From: Caballeronia sp. BR00000012568055
GTDB lineage: Bacteria; Pseudomonadota; Gammaproteobacteria; Burkholderiales; Burkholderiaceae
Assembly: GCF_029439455.1 (NCBI RefSeq)
Contig: NZ_JAQFVG010000312.1
Location: 1 to 40,355 of the forward strand
Direction: 5' to 3'
DNA: 40,355 nucleotides
Translations under genes and position numbers: made by a program
Notes under the pieces: generated by a model
What the model was told of the DNA's origin: nothing
Seen by the model: the letters and a program-made list of their open reading frames with translations, nothing else
Database searches by the model: none
Shown here: in pieces, positions 8,354 through 18,268 of the stretch
Numbering within the stretch: the first letter of the stretch is position 1
Layout of the letters: each line of letters opens with the position of its first letter

Positions 8354-9594
8354 ACATCTACGCCGTGGGCGGCGCGATCCGCGATGAATTGCTCGGTGTG
8401 CCGGTCGTGGATCGCGATTACGTCGTGGTTGGCGCGACGCCGGAACAAATGGTGGCGCAGGGGTATCGGCCAGTCGGAAAGGACTTTCCGGTGTTTCTGC
8501 ATCCGCGCACGCAGGAGGAATACGCGCTGGCGCGCACCGAGCGCAAAACGGCGGCGGGTTATCACGGTTTCCAGTTTTACTATTCGCCGGACGTCACGCT
8601 CGAAGAGGATTTGACGCGCCGCGATTTGACCATCAACGCGATGGCGCGCGAAGTGAGTCCGAGCGGCGAACTCACCGGCCCCGTGATCGATCCGTTCGAT
8701 GGCCGTGCCGGTCTGCAAAGCAAGCTGTTCCGCCATGTCGGCGATGCGTTTATCGAAGATCCGGTGCGCATTCTTCGCCTCGCGCGGTTCGCCGCGCGTT
8801 TCGCGGACTTCAGCGTTGCGCCGGAAACCGCCGAACTGATGAAGCGCATGGTCGCCGCCGGCGAAGTCGATGCGCTCGTGCCCGAACGCGTATGGCAGGA
8901 AATATCGCGCGGGCTGATGGAGAAAAAGCCATCGCGCATGTTCGATGTGCTGCGCAGTTGCGGCGCGCTCGCCCGCATTCTTCCCGAAGTCGATGCCCTG
9001 TGGGGCGTGCCGCAGCGCGCCGACTATCACCCCGAAGTGGACACTGGCGTTCACGTGATGATGGTGCTGGATTACGCGGCATCGCAGGGTTTTGCGCTGC
9101 CGGTGCGCTTTGCCGCGCTGACGCATGATCTTGGCAAGGCGACCACGCCGGAAGATGTGTTGCCGCGTCATATCGGTCATGAAGGGCGCAGCGTCGATTT
9201 GTTGCGGCCGTTATGCGAGCGTCTGCGTGTGCCGAACGAATGCCGCGATCTGGCGCTGCTGGTCGCGCGCGAGCACGGCAATATTCATCGCGTCATGGAG
9301 ATGGGCGCGGCCGCGCTCGTGCGTCTGTTCGAGCGCTCCGACGCGTTGCGCAAACCGGCGCGCTTCGCTGAAGCTCTGCAAGCCTGTCTCGCCGATGCGC
9401 GCGGCCGGCTCGGCCTCGAACAGCAAGCGTATCCGCAAGCCGAGCGCTTGCGCGAAGCGCTGGTCGCCGCACGCAGCGTCGATGCCGGCGCGGTCGCGCA
9501 GCAATACGCCGATCAGCCCGCGAAGATCAAGGACGCCGTGCACGATGCGCGCGTTGCGGCGGTGAAGGTATCGCTTAAGGGCGTCGCGGATTAA
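8350..9594 (+). CDS. cca: Multifunctional CCA-adding enzyme (tRNA nucleotidyltransferase)
   Basis: A 414-residue class II nucleotidyltransferase that builds or repairs the 3-prime CCA end of tRNA. The N-terminus has VGGAIRDELLG and VDRDYVVVGATPEQM, the motif A region with its metal-binding D-x-D, followed by RRDLTINAMA (motif B) and IEDPVRILRLARFAARF (motif D). The C-terminal half has an HD phosphohydrolase domain with H259-D260 in LTHDLGKATTP, as in E. coli Cca, which gives phosphatase and phosphodiesterase activities. Length equals the E. coli enzyme. It starts inside the last codons of the GST gene and ends sharing TTAA with the convergent TPR gene. Confidence 0.96.
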   Translation: MNIYAVGGAIRDELLGVPVVDRDYVVVGATPEQMVAQGYRPVGKDFPVFLHPRTQEEYALARTERKTAAGYHGFQFYYSPDVTLEEDLTRRDLTINAMAREVSPSGELTGPVIDPFDGRAGLQSKLFRHVGDAFIEDPVRILRLARFAARFADFSVAPETAELMKRMVAAGEVDALVPERVWQEISRGLMEKKPSRMFDVLRSCGALARILPEVDALWGVPQRADYHPEVDTGVHVMMVLDYAASQGFALPVRFAALTHDLGKATTPEDVLPRHIGHEGRSVDLLRPLCERLRVPNECRDLALLVAREHGNIHRVMEMGAAALVRLFERSDALRKPARFAEALQACLADARGRLGLEQQAYPQAERLREALVAARSVDAGAVAQQYADQPAKIKDAVHDARVAAVKVSLKGVAD

Positions 9595-11132
9595 GCGAGC
9601 TGAAGGTTCGATAAAGCGTGGCGCGCTGCATCGAGCGGTGCGGTCCAGTCGTTGAAGCGCGTCTGCCGGAACAGACGCGTTTCGGGATACCACGGCGTAG
9701 ACGATGTGAAGTTCATCCATCGCCAGTCGGTGCGGATGGCGGGCAGAAGCACCCAGCAGCGCTTGCCGAGCGCGCCCGCAAGATGCGCGGCGGCGGTATC
9801 GACGGTAATCACCAGATCGAGTTGCGCGATGATCGCGGCGGTATCGGCGAAATCTTCGATCTCGGAGCCGACATGCATCAACGGTTGGCCAGCGAGCGGG
9901 CGAGCCGCTTCGTCTTCGCCCTGTCCTTTCTGCAAACTCACGAAACTCGCCGATGGACACGACCACAGCGGCGCGAGCGTTGTCAGGCCGGGCAGCGAGC
10001 GTACCTTGTCGTTCGGGTGGATCGAACTGCCTTTCCACACCAGACCGACCTTCGCGCCGGGAAGCAGACTGAACCTTCGCCGCCAGTGCTCGAACGCTGC
10101 GTCCGGCACGGAAAGCACCTTTTCGGCGGACGGAATGGTTTCAGGCGTAGTGCGCGCGTGCAGCGGAATGCTCAGCAAAAAGGTCCAGCAGTCGTAGTGT
10201 CGCGGATCGGGCGACGCGCTTTCGCTGATCACTCGGTCCAGCCCGCGCGCAGTCTTCATCAGCCGATGCAGCTGATCCGGGCACACGAACGCAACATGCT
10301 TCGCGCCCATTTGCTTCAGCACGGGAAAATATCGGCTGAACTGAATAGCGTCGCCGTTGCCTTGCTCGGCATACACCAGCACGGATTTGCCTTTCAGCGA
10401 TTCCCCTTGCCACTGCGGCAATTCGATTGCCGGCGGCACCGTGTTCCGATGCCCAAGCCGCGCGTCGTAGCGATTTTCATAGAGACGCCAGCCGTGCGCA
10501 TAGTGTCCCGTCGCCAACATCAGGTGTGCAAGCTCGACCTTCGCTGACACCTGCACCGGATGATCATCCGATGCCACCCGAAACGCTGCGTCGCCTTCCG
10601 GCTGGTCGTTGAGAATGCGCCGAAACGTTTGTTCGGCTTCGGCAAGACGACCCTGATCACGCAGCACGACGCCGAGATTCATCGTGGCATCGGGGAAATC
10701 GGGGCGAAGTTTGAGCGCTTGCCGATATGCTTTTTCCGCCTCCGGCAGGCGATTGCGCGCCTGCATCACCACGCCGAGATTGCTGTAACTCGCCGCGTGC
10801 GCGGGATCGTGCCTGAGTGCCTCGCGTAGCGAGGCTTCGGCTTCCGGATAGCGTTTCTGATTCGTCAACAACACGCCAAGATTCGAATGCGCCTCGCAAT
10901 AAGCGGGATGCAGTTCGATTGCGCGCCGGAAAGCGCGTTCGGCGTCGTCCGGTTTGTTCAGCGAGAGGTTGCACGCTGCGACAACGTTCCACATGGCCGG
11001 AGATTCGAAACCGGCATGCAGCACGGGTTCGAGCACCGCGAGCGCTTCGGCGAAACGCTGCGCTGCATAAAGACGCTCGGCTTCGAGATATTGTTGTTCG
11101 GCGTATGACGCGTCTATTTCGGAATTCGACAT
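9591..11132 (-). CDS. TPR protein with glycosyltransferase family 9-like C-terminal domain
   Basis: A 513-residue protein. Residues about 5-175 contain at least four tetratricopeptide repeats, with the classic pattern in AHSNLGVLLTNQKRYPEAEA, YSNLGVVMQARNRLPEAEKAY and TMNLGVVLRDQGRLAEAEQTF. Residues about 250-505 resemble ADP-heptose/GT9-type transferases: VLVYAEQGNGDAIQFSRYF at the domain start and DLVITVDTAAAHLAGALGK, then CWVLLP and DWRW near the end. Such proteins often glycosylate surface polymers or flagellin, but the substrate is unknown and no sugar-polymer cluster is nearby. The ATG at 11132 has AGGAAG 6-7 nt upstream and is preferred over 11156. Confidence 0.82.
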   Translation of the reverse strand: MSNSEIDASYAEQQYLEAERLYAAQRFAEALAVLEPVLHAGFESPAMWNVVAACNLSLNKPDDAERAFRRAIELHPAYCEAHSNLGVLLTNQKRYPEAEASLREALRHDPAHAASYSNLGVVMQARNRLPEAEKAYRQALKLRPDFPDATMNLGVVLRDQGRLAEAEQTFRRILNDQPEGDAAFRVASDDHPVQVSAKVELAHLMLATGHYAHGWRLYENRYDARLGHRNTVPPAIELPQWQGESLKGKSVLVYAEQGNGDAIQFSRYFPVLKQMGAKHVAFVCPDQLHRLMKTARGLDRVISESASPDPRHYDCWTFLLSIPLHARTTPETIPSAEKVLSVPDAAFEHWRRRFSLLPGAKVGLVWKGSSIHPNDKVRSLPGLTTLAPLWSCPSASFVSLQKGQGEDEAARPLAGQPLMHVGSEIEDFADTAAIIAQLDLVITVDTAAAHLAGALGKRCWVLLPAIRTDWRWMNFTSSTPWYPETRLFRQTRFNDWTAPLDAARHALSNLQLA

Positions 11133-11257
11133 TCGAGCTTCCTGTCCATGTTTCAAAAGAACAGTGCAGCGCCCTGCCAGGAAGATCGCGCACCCGCTTG
11201 CGCGCGATTTTCCACGATTAACACGGCTTGCTCTTTAGCCGTAATTCGAATTTGCGC

Positions 11258-11452
11258 TCAAAGCGCCCGCGCAATCAAGGACAACACAATCGATAACAAC
11301 AGCGTCGACATAAAAGGAAACGAATATTCCTTGCCGCGAAGACGCAGCGTGAAATCGCCGGGCAACCGGCCGATGCCGAGCTTCTTCAGCCACGGCAGCG
11401 AGCCGGACAAAATCGCCAGCGCGATGAAGGTGGTGATGACCCAGCGGATCAT
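11258..11452 (-). CDS. DUF2905 family small membrane protein
   Basis: A 64-residue protein starting MIRWVITTFIALAILSG, with two hydrophobic segments (residues 3-17 and about 48-63) around the conserved loop LKKLGIGRLPGDF and KEYSFPF. These features and the length fit the DUF2905 family, whose function is not known. It begins 10 bp after the stop of the MidA-family gene on the same strand, so the two are probably co-transcribed. No strong ribosome site is seen. Confidence 0.85.
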   Translation of the reverse strand: MIRWVITTFIALAILSGSLPWLKKLGIGRLPGDFTLRLRGKEYSFPFMSTLLLSIVLSLIARAL

Positions 11453-11462
11453 GATGGCGCGC

Positions 11463-12662
11463 TCATAGCGTGTGCGAACGATCGCCGGTGGCGAAGGCAT
11501 CGAGCGTATCGGCGATGCCGCGCGAGAATGCGATCACCTTGAACAACTCGCCCATTTCCGCTTCGGACAGCAGCTTTTGCACGGCATTCGCGGCGGGCAG
11601 GAAGCGTTTGACATCGGAGGGATCGAGTTCGTCGAGCACATCGGTGATGCCCGCGTTCATCAGAAAGCGCGCCTGCGAGGTGAAACCGAGCAAGTCCGCG
11701 CCCGCATCCGTTCCCGCTTCCGCGATGCCCGTAAATTCCACATGCGCCGTGATGTCCTGCAAACCCGGATAAACGAACGCGTCCGAATGTGCGCGATGCC
11801 GGTAATGACACATCAGCGTGCCCGTCGCGCGCTGCGCGTGATAGAACTCGCGTCGCGGAAAACCATAGTCGATGAAAAACGCCGCGCCGCGCGTGATCAT
11901 CGTGCAAATGGTCTTGGTAAAGGCGAGCGCCGCTTCGTGCGTTTCGGTGAGGTATTCGGCGAACGGCTCGTCATCGTTGGATTCGTCGATCGCGGTATCG
12001 ATCAGTTCGATTTGCATATCGGCGGAAACCGGGCGGTCGTCGAAGGCGAAACGATCGTTCAGCAGCACGACGCCGCGCTCGTGCCACGCGCCGAGTTTGC
12101 GCACCACGAGGCGCACGGGCATGGCGTCCAGCACTTCATTGCCGATCACGACGCCTTCGAAACTTTCCGGCAACGCGCTCAGCCATTCCACTTTCGATGC
12201 AAACGCCTTCGCATACTTTTCGATGGTTTCCCGCTGACGCGCCCGCAACTCGCCGGACAAATCGACGATTGCGTAACTGTCGATTTTCTCGCCGAGCGCG
12301 TTCAGCAAGCCCGCAGCGAGTTTGCCCGTGCCCGCGCCGAACTCCATCACGCGACGCGTATCGCTGCGCTCGAGCGCCTGCGCGACCGGCCGCGCCAGCG
12401 TCAGCGCGAACAGCGGCGACAATTCCGGCGCGGTGACGAAATCGCTGCCATCGTCGCCGCGCAGGCCGAATTTCATTGCGCCGCCGCTGTAGTAGCCGAG
12501 GCCGGGCGCGTATAACGCGAGTTCCATATATCGATCGAACGGCAGCCAGCCGCCCGCAGCCGCAATGCGCTCGCGGATCAGATCGATCAGGGCTTCGGAT
12601 TGCTCGAGCGCTTCGGCGCCCGGAGCAGGTAAACTATCGGTTTGTCGGGCTATCGGATTCAT
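11463..12662 (-). CDS. SAM-dependent methyltransferase, MidA/NDUFAF7 family (DUF185)
   Basis: A 399-residue class I methyltransferase. After an N-terminal helix (SEALIDLIRERIAAAGGWLPFDRYMELALYAPGLGYYS, split by a GGW-PF motif typical of the family) comes the SAM-binding motif VMEFGAGTG at residues 105-113, then IVDLSGELRARQ and IGNEVLDAMPV. In mitochondria NDUFAF7 dimethylates an arginine of the complex I NDUFS2 subunit; the bacterial role is usually inferred from that. The ATG at 12662 lies only 13 bp from the divergent reductase gene, so its promoter must overlap that gene. An upstream in-frame extension to 12773 lies inside the neighbour and is rejected. Confidence 0.9.
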   Translation of the reverse strand: MNPIARQTDSLPAPGAEALEQSEALIDLIRERIAAAGGWLPFDRYMELALYAPGLGYYSGGAMKFGLRGDDGSDFVTAPELSPLFALTLARPVAQALERSDTRRVMEFGAGTGKLAAGLLNALGEKIDSYAIVDLSGELRARQRETIEKYAKAFASKVEWLSALPESFEGVVIGNEVLDAMPVRLVVRKLGAWHERGVVLLNDRFAFDDRPVSADMQIELIDTAIDESNDDEPFAEYLTETHEAALAFTKTICTMITRGAAFFIDYGFPRREFYHAQRATGTLMCHYRHRAHSDAFVYPGLQDITAHVEFTGIAEAGTDAGADLLGFTSQARFLMNAGITDVLDELDPSDVKRFLPAANAVQKLLSEAEMGELFKVIAFSRGIADTLDAFATGDRSHTL

Positions 12663-12675
12663 CCCAGTATTGTAA

Positions 12676-13518
12676 ATGAGCGCTTCCACGCCGTTTTCTT
12701 CCGCCAACGTGCCGTCATCCGGTTCTGTCCCGCATTCCCGAAGCGTTCTCGTCACCGGCGCGGCGAAGCGCATCGGACGGGGAATCGCGCTGGAATTCGC
12801 GCGTCAGGGCTGGAATGTCGCGATCCATTACGGCGGCTCCGAACGTGACGCTGCCGAAGCCGTCGCGGAAATCGAATCGCTCGGGCGGCGCGCGGTCGCG
12901 CTGAAAGCGGATCTCGGCGTCGAAAGCGAAGTCGTCAGGCTAGTGCCCGCGTGCGTCGAAGCGTTCGGCGGATTGAACTGCGTCGTAAACTGCGCCTCGC
13001 GTTTCGATGAAGATACCGCCGCCGACTTCAGCTACGCGAAATTGCTGGAAATGACCGCCGTCAACGTCGCCGCGCCGCTGACACTCACGCGCATGCTGCA
13101 CGAAATCACGCCGGATGCCGCCGCCAGCGACGACTCGAAGCGCGGCGTCGTCATCAATGTGCTGGACCAGAAGCTGTACAACATGAACCCGGATTACCTG
13201 TCGTACACGCTGACGAAGGCCGCGCTCGACAACGCGACCATCGCGCTGGCGCAGGCGCTGGGACCGAAGCTGCGCGTGGTCGGTCTCGCGCCGGGTTTGA
13301 CGCTGATTTCCGCCGGGCAGACGCCGGAGACGTTCGCGTCGGCGCATCGCGTGACGCCGTTGAATCGTGCATCGACGGTGGACGACGTGGCGCAGGCCGC
13401 ATGCTATCTGGCGAACGCGCATGGCGTGACGGGCACGACGCTCGTTGTCGATGGCGGGCAGCATTTGGTGCCGAGCCCGCGCGACGTGATGTACATGATC
13501 GGCACGCAGAAGCCGTAA
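12676..13518 (+). CDS. Short-chain dehydrogenase, PTR1/FolM-like pteridine reductase candidate
   Basis: A 280-residue SDR. The cofactor loop is T27-G28-x3-R32-x-G34 (TGAAKRIG), the TGx3RxG form seen in pteridine reductases rather than the usual TGx3GxG. The active site has Y177-x3-K181, with D164 (in VLDQK) where classical SDRs carry serine, again as in PTR1 and FolM. It lies 37 bp upstream of folB, and the folate neighbours fit a dihydromonapterin or dihydrofolate reductase role. Substrate is inferred, not proven. The first 22 residues are a low-complexity Ser/Pro stretch before the Rossmann fold. No other in-frame ATG lies before the cofactor loop, so 12676 is used. Confidence 0.8.
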   Translation: MSASTPFSSANVPSSGSVPHSRSVLVTGAAKRIGRGIALEFARQGWNVAIHYGGSERDAAEAVAEIESLGRRAVALKADLGVESEVVRLVPACVEAFGGLNCVVNCASRFDEDTAADFSYAKLLEMTAVNVAAPLTLTRMLHEITPDAAASDDSKRGVVINVLDQKLYNMNPDYLSYTLTKAALDNATIALAQALGPKLRVVGLAPGLTLISAGQTPETFASAHRVTPLNRASTVDDVAQAACYLANAHGVTGTTLVVDGGQHLVPSPRDVMYMIGTQKP

Positions 13519-13555
13519 ACGCGCTTACCGAATTTAGCTGAATTTAGGAACACAC

Positions 13556-13957
13556 ATGCTTGCCGCACTTTCGCATCCCCGGCTCGCCGATTGCCGGCGG
13601 CTCTTTCTGCGCAATTACGAAGTCCGCATCAATATCGGCGTGCATGATTTCGAAAAGCGCGGCGAGCAGCGCGTCGTTATCAATGTCGAACTGTTCGTGC
13701 CGCTGGCGCTTTCCACGCCGCGCGCCGACAAGCTCGACGAAGTGGTCGATTACGACTTCATGCGCTCGACCATCGCGGCGCGCGTGCAGCGCGGCCATAT
13801 CCATTTGCAGGAAACGCTGTGCGATGACGTCGCCGCCGCGCTCCTCGCGCATCCGAATGTGCGCGCCGTCGTGGTATCGACGGAAAAGCCCGACGTCTAT
13901 CACGATTGCGACGCGGTGGGCGTCGAAGTCTTCCGCATCAAAGAGGAGCGAGCATGA
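13556..13957 (+). CDS. folB: Dihydroneopterin aldolase family protein
   Basis: A 133-residue protein with the FolB fold. [31 protein letters not shown] is the conserved N-terminal block whose glutamate after the first strand (IGVHDFEK) binds the pterin, followed by [26 protein letters not shown] and [23 protein letters not shown]. The enzyme cleaves 7,8-dihydroneopterin to 6-hydroxymethyl-dihydropterin and glycolaldehyde in folate synthesis. AGGA lies 8 nt before the ATG. It sits between the PTR1-like gene and ttcA, overlapping ttcA by ATGA, so the three form an operon. Confidence 0.88.
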   Translation: MLAALSHPRLADCRRLFLRNYEVRINIGVHDFEKRGEQRVVINVELFVPLALSTPRADKLDEVVDYDFMRSTIAARVQRGHIHLQETLCDDVAAALLAHPNVRAVVVSTEKPDVYHDCDAVGVEVFRIKEERA

Positions 13958-14931
13958 ACGCGCGTGAAAATCTGGCTGAAGGGCCAAATGAAGGGCCAAA
14001 CGAAGAGCCGAAAGCCGAGCGCGAAGCGCTGACCAAACGCGAGCAGAAAGAAGCGTACGAGAACAACAAGCTGTTCAAGCGGCTCGCGCGTCAGGTCGGC
14101 CAGGCGATCGGCGACTTCAAGATGATCGAGCACGGCGACAAGGTCATGGTCTGCCTGTCGGGCGGCAAAGACAGTTACGCGATGCTCGATATCCTCATGC
14201 GCCTGCGCGAACGCGCGCCGATCGACTTCGAGATCGTCGCGGTGAATCTCGATCAGAAGCAGCCGGGTTTTCCGGAGCATGTGCTGCCGGATTATCTGAG
14301 CAACCTGGACATTCCGTTTCACATCGAAAATCAGGATACGTACAGCATCGTCAAGCGGCTGGTGCCGGAAGGCAAGACCACATGCTCGTTGTGCTCGCGG
14401 TTGCGGCGCGGCATTCTGTATCGCGTGGCGGGCGAGTTGGGCGCGACCAAGATTGCGCTCGGCCATCATCGCGACGACATTCTTCAGACGCTGCTGCTCA
14501 ATATGTTCTACGGCGGCAAGCTGAAGGGCATGCCGCCCAAGCTGCAATCGGACGATGGCAAGAACATCGTGATTCGCCCGCTGGCCTACGTGAAGGAAAA
14601 GGATCTCGAAAAGTACGCGGAACTGCGCGAATTCCCGATCATCCCGTGCAATCTGTGCGGCAGTCAGCCGAACCTGAAGCGCGCCGAAATGAAGGCGCTG
14701 ATCCGCGACTGGGACAAGCGTTTTCCGGGCCGCGTGGACAATATGTCCAACGCGCTGACGAACGTGGTGCCTTCGCATCTGATGGATCACAAGCTGTTCC
14801 CGTTCGGCGATCTGCGCGCCACCGGCGAGGCCGATCCGCAAGGCGATATCGCATTCGACGAGGAACCGTGCGCGAGCGAACCGTCGCCAGAGTCGAATGC
14901 CATTCAAATTGTGCACTTTGACGACATGTAA
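13954..14931 (+). CDS. ttcA: tRNA 2-thiocytidine(32) synthetase TtcA
   Basis: A 325-residue PP-loop ATPase that adds sulfur to cytidine 32 of some tRNAs using a 4Fe-4S cluster. The PP-loop is S69-GGKDS. Cluster ligands C144-x2-C147 (TCSLCSR) and a third cysteine region C232-x2-C235 (PCNLCGSQ) are present, as is [14 protein letters not shown]. An acidic N-terminal tail of about 35 residues holds an imperfect repeat ([10 protein letters not shown]). The start at 13954 is set by the ATGA overlap with folB and an AGAGGAGCGAGC ribosome site; an upstream frame runs through folB and is rejected. No promoter is needed upstream because it appears coupled to folB. Confidence 0.95.
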   Translation: MNARENLAEGPNEGPNEEPKAEREALTKREQKEAYENNKLFKRLARQVGQAIGDFKMIEHGDKVMVCLSGGKDSYAMLDILMRLRERAPIDFEIVAVNLDQKQPGFPEHVLPDYLSNLDIPFHIENQDTYSIVKRLVPEGKTTCSLCSRLRRGILYRVAGELGATKIALGHHRDDILQTLLLNMFYGGKLKGMPPKLQSDDGKNIVIRPLAYVKEKDLEKYAELREFPIIPCNLCGSQPNLKRAEMKALIRDWDKRFPGRVDNMSNALTNVVPSHLMDHKLFPFGDLRATGEADPQGDIAFDEEPCASEPSPESNAIQIVHFDDM

Positions 14932-15059
14932 CCCTTGCCGGATCATGCGCGGCCTGCATTGACGACACGTCAGCGCCGCGCCGCTGCACGCGTAAATGAT
15001 GGTCAAATTCGCGTGATAGCATTGGCTTTCCTCCTATCAATCCTGCAGGTTTCCCAACG

Positions 15060-16421
15060 ATGAACATCGTGATTCTGGCTGCCGGCATGGGCAAGCGTAT
15101 GCGTTCCGCCCTGCCGAAAGTGCTGCACCCTTTGGCGGGCCAGCCGCTGCTTTCCCATGTCATCGACACGGCGCGCACGCTGTCGCCCACGCGCCTCGTC
15201 GTGGTCGTCGGTCACGGCGCAGAGAAAGTGCGCGAGATGGTCGGCGCACCCGATGTGCAATTCGCCTCGCAGGACAAGCAACTCGGCACCGGCCACGCCG
15301 TGCAGCAGGCCGTGCCGCTGCTCGATCCGTCCGTGCCCACGCTGGTGCTTTACGGCGATGTCCCGCTCACGCGCGCAAGCTCACTGCAACGTCTGCTCGA
15401 TGCCGCCGGCACCGACAAGTACGGCGTGCTCACCGTCACGGTAGATAACCCCACGGGCTACGGCCGCATCGTGCGCAACGCGAATGGCAATGTGACGAAG
15501 ATTGTCGAACAGAAAGACGCGACGCCGGATCAACTGGAAATCGCCGAAATCAACACGGGCATCATCGTGACGCCGACGCGTCAGTTGGAAGCATGGCTCG
15601 CGTCGCTGAAGAACAACAACGCGCAGGGCGAGTTCTATCTGACCGACGTGGTCGAGCGCGCGATCGAAGCGGGCGTCGATGTGGTCACCGCGCAACCCGA
15701 CGCCGAATGGGAAACGCTCGGCGTGAACAGCAAGGTGCAGCTCGCGGAACTGGAGCGCGTCCATCAGCGCAATGTGGCGTATGCGCTGCTCGAAGCGGGC
15801 GTGACGCTGGCCGATCCTGCGCGTATCGATGTGCGTGGCACGTTGACGTGCGGCGCGGATGTATCGATCGATGTGAATTGCGTGTTCGAAGGCAACGTGA
15901 CGATTGCGGATAACGTGAGCATCGGTCCGAACTGCGTGATCCGCGATGCGTCGATCGGTGCGGGCACGCGGATCGATGCTTACACGCATATCGAAGGCGC
16001 GACGGCGGGCGCGAAGGTCGTGCTCGGCCCGTACGCGCGTCTGCGTCCCGGCGCGAAGCTCAGCGACGAGGCGCACGTCGGCAACTTCGTCGAAGTGAAG
16101 AACGCCACACTCGGGCACGGTTCGAAGGCGAACCACCTCACCTATATCGGCGATGCGGATATCGGCGCGCGCGTGAATATCGGCGCGGGCACCATCACCT
16201 GTAATTACGACGGCGCGAATAAATTCCGCACCGTGATTGAAGACGACGTTTTCGTCGGTTCGGATACGCAGCTGGTCGCGCCGGTGCGCGTGGGCCGTGG
16301 CGTGACGATCGCGGCGGGCACGACGGTCTGGAAGGACGTAGGCGAAGGCGAACTCGTGCTGAACGAGAAGACGCAGATCAGCCGCAACGATTACGTCCGG
16401 CCGACCAAGAAGAAAAGTTGA
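15060..16421 (+). CDS. glmU: Bifunctional GlmU (GlcN-1-P acetyltransferase / GlcNAc-1-P uridylyltransferase)
   Basis: A 453-residue enzyme making UDP-GlcNAc for peptidoglycan and lipopolysaccharide. The N-terminal uridylyltransferase domain starts with [22 protein letters not shown] (residues 6-27), the nucleotide-binding loop, with LYGDVPL near residue 100 and NTGI near 165. From about residue 250 there is a left-handed beta-helix of hexapeptide repeats ([13 protein letters not shown] and following), with the acetyltransferase core [11 protein letters not shown] near 376-386. Length matches the E. coli protein. It precedes glmS by 29 bp, giving two consecutive enzymes of the same pathway (GlmM is not in the window). 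Confidence 0.98.
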   Translation: MNIVILAAGMGKRMRSALPKVLHPLAGQPLLSHVIDTARTLSPTRLVVVVGHGAEKVREMVGAPDVQFASQDKQLGTGHAVQQAVPLLDPSVPTLVLYGDVPLTRASSLQRLLDAAGTDKYGVLTVTVDNPTGYGRIVRNANGNVTKIVEQKDATPDQLEIAEINTGIIVTPTRQLEAWLASLKNNNAQGEFYLTDVVERAIEAGVDVVTAQPDAEWETLGVNSKVQLAELERVHQRNVAYALLEAGVTLADPARIDVRGTLTCGADVSIDVNCVFEGNVTIADNVSIGPNCVIRDASIGAGTRIDAYTHIEGATAGAKVVLGPYARLRPGAKLSDEAHVGNFVEVKNATLGHGSKANHLTYIGDADIGARVNIGAGTITCNYDGANKFRTVIEDDVFVGSDTQLVAPVRVGRGVTIAAGTTVWKDVGEGELVLNEKTQISRNDYVRPTKKKS

Positions 16422-16450
16422 GAGACGAACCCACCAAAGGATGAACGCAT

Positions 16451-18268
16451 ATGTGCGGAATTGTCGGCGCGGTAGCGCAACGTAACATCGTTCCGGTGCT
16501 GGTCGAAGGACTGCGCCGCCTCGAATATCGCGGCTATGACTCGTGCGGCGTCGCGGTGCTCGCCAATGGCGAACCGCGTCGAGCACGCAGCGTCGCGCGC
16601 GTATCGGACCTCGACGCGCAGGTGCGCGAAACCGAACTCAGCGGCATGACGGGCATCGCGCATACGCGCTGGGCCACGCATGGCGCGCCGGTGACCAACA
16701 ACGCGCACCCGATTTTTTCGCGCGATACGGTGGCGCTGGTGCATAACGGCATCATCGAAAATTACGAGTCCTTGCGTGAGATGCTGAAGGGCAAGGGCTA
16801 CGAATTCGTCTCGCAGACGGATACGGAAGTGATCGCGCATCTGATTCACAGCACGTACACGGGCGACTTGTTCCAGACCGTGCGCGATGCCGTGAAGCAA
16901 CTGCACGGCGCGTATGCCATCGCCGTGATTCACAAGGATCAGCCGCATACGGTGGTCGGCGCGCGTCAGGGATCGCCGCTCGTGGTCGGTGTGGGCGAAG
17001 GCGAAAACTTCCTCGCATCCGATGCACTCGCACTCGCTGGCAGCACCGATAAATTCGCGTTCCTGGAAGAGGGCGATGTCGTCGAGATCAGTCTGGATGG
17101 CGTGAAGATTGCCGATCGCAACGATGCGCCGGTGGAGCGCGAAGTGCGCGTGGTCGCGGCGTATGGCGGCGCGGTGGAACTCGGGCCGTATCGCCATTTC
17201 ATGCAGAAGGAAATCTTCGAGCAGCCGCGCGCGATCACAGACACGATCCCGCAAACCGATAGCTTCGACGCGAGCCTATTCGGTGAATCCGCTGCCAAGA
17301 CGTTCGGCGAGATCGACAGCATTCTGATTCTCGCGTGCGGCACGAGCTATTACTCGGGCGTGACGGCGAAGTACTGGCTCGAATCGATCGCGAAGATTCC
17401 GACGCAGGTGGAAATTGCGAGTGAGTATCGGTATCGCGAGTCGGTGCCGAATCCGCGCGCGCTCGTGGTCGTGATCTCGCAATCAGGCGAAACCGCCGAT
17501 ACGCTCGCCGCGCTCAAGCACGCGCAATCGCTCGGTCACAAGCACACGCTCGCCGTCTGTAACGTCGCGACCAGCGCGATGGTGCGGCTCACCGAATTCG
17601 CGTTCCTGACGCATGCGGGGACGGAGATTGGCGTGGCATCGACGAAGGCGTTCACGACGCAGTTGGTCGCGCTGTTCGTGCTGGCCGCGACGCTGGGCAA
17701 ACAACGCGGTTTCATCGATGAGAAGCTGGAAGCGGAGTACATCGGCCAGTTGCGGCACTTGCCGGCGGCGCTGAATAGCGTGCTCGCGCTGGAGCCGCAG
17801 ATCATCGCGTGGTCGGAAGACTTTGCCCGGCGTGAGAATGCGCTGTTCCTCGGACGCGGGCTGCATTATCCGATCGCGTTGGAAGGGGCGCTGAAGCTGA
17901 AGGAAATCTCGTATATCCACGCTGAGGCGTATCCGGCGGGTGAGCTGAAGCACGGGCCGCTCGCGCTGGTGACGGAAGCGATGCCGGTGGTGACTGTGGC
18001 ACCGAACGACACGCTGCTGGAGAAGCTCAAGTCGAACATGCAGGAAGTGCGCGCGCGTGGCGGCGAGCTTTACGTGTTCGCGGATTCGGATACGAAGATC
18101 GTCAGTGAAGATGGCATTCATGTAATTCGGATGCCGGAGCACTACGGCGCGCTGTCGCCGATTCTGCATGTGGTGCCGTTGCAGTTGCTCGCGTATCACA
18201 CGGCGTGCGCGCGTGGGACGGATGTGGATAAGCCGAGAAATTTGGCTAAGTCTGTGACGGTGGAATAA
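16451..18268 (+). CDS. glmS: Glutamine-fructose-6-phosphate aminotransferase (isomerizing) GlmS
   Basis: A 605-residue cytosolic enzyme that forms glucosamine-6-phosphate from fructose-6-phosphate and glutamine. Cys2 of [10 protein letters not shown] is the glutaminase nucleophile, with YRGYDS and HTRWATHG in the N-terminal domain (1-220). Two SIS domains follow (about 285-425 and 455-600) with [22 protein letters not shown] and [29 protein letters not shown]. The C-terminus [13 protein letters not shown] is the strongly conserved end whose DNA forms the Tn7 attachment site. AAGGA precedes the ATG. I see no glmS ribozyme-like leader in the 29 bp between glmU and glmS, so control is presumably shared with glmU. 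Confidence 0.98.
   Translation: MCGIVGAVAQRNIVPVLVEGLRRLEYRGYDSCGVAVLANGEPRRARSVARVSDLDAQVRETELSGMTGIAHTRWATHGAPVTNNAHPIFSRDTVALVHNGIIENYESLREMLKGKGYEFVSQTDTEVIAHLIHSTYTGDLFQTVRDAVKQLHGAYAIAVIHKDQPHTVVGARQGSPLVVGVGEGENFLASDALALAGSTDKFAFLEEGDVVEISLDGVKIADRNDAPVEREVRVVAAYGGAVELGPYRHFMQKEIFEQPRAITDTIPQTDSFDASLFGESAAKTFGEIDSILILACGTSYYSGVTAKYWLESIAKIPTQVEIASEYRYRESVPNPRALVVVISQSGETADTLAALKHAQSLGHKHTLAVCNVATSAMVRLTEFAFLTHAGTEIGVASTKAFTTQLVALFVLAATLGKQRGFIDEKLEAEYIGQLRHLPAALNSVLALEPQIIAWSEDFARRENALFLGRGLHYPIALEGALKLKEISYIHAEAYPAGELKHGPLALVTEAMPVVTVAPNDTLLEKLKSNMQEVRARGGELYVFADSDTKIVSEDGIHVIRMPEHYGALSPILHVVPLQLLAYHTACARGTDVDKPRNLAKSVTVE

Noticed and set aside
13978..14022. Short tandem repeat at the ttcA N-terminus
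   Set aside because: Two imperfect copies of a GPNE coding unit are low-complexity coding sequence, not a functional repeat array.
15001..15059. Leader element before glmU
   Set aside because: No convincing -35/-10 pair or stable hairpin could be made out.
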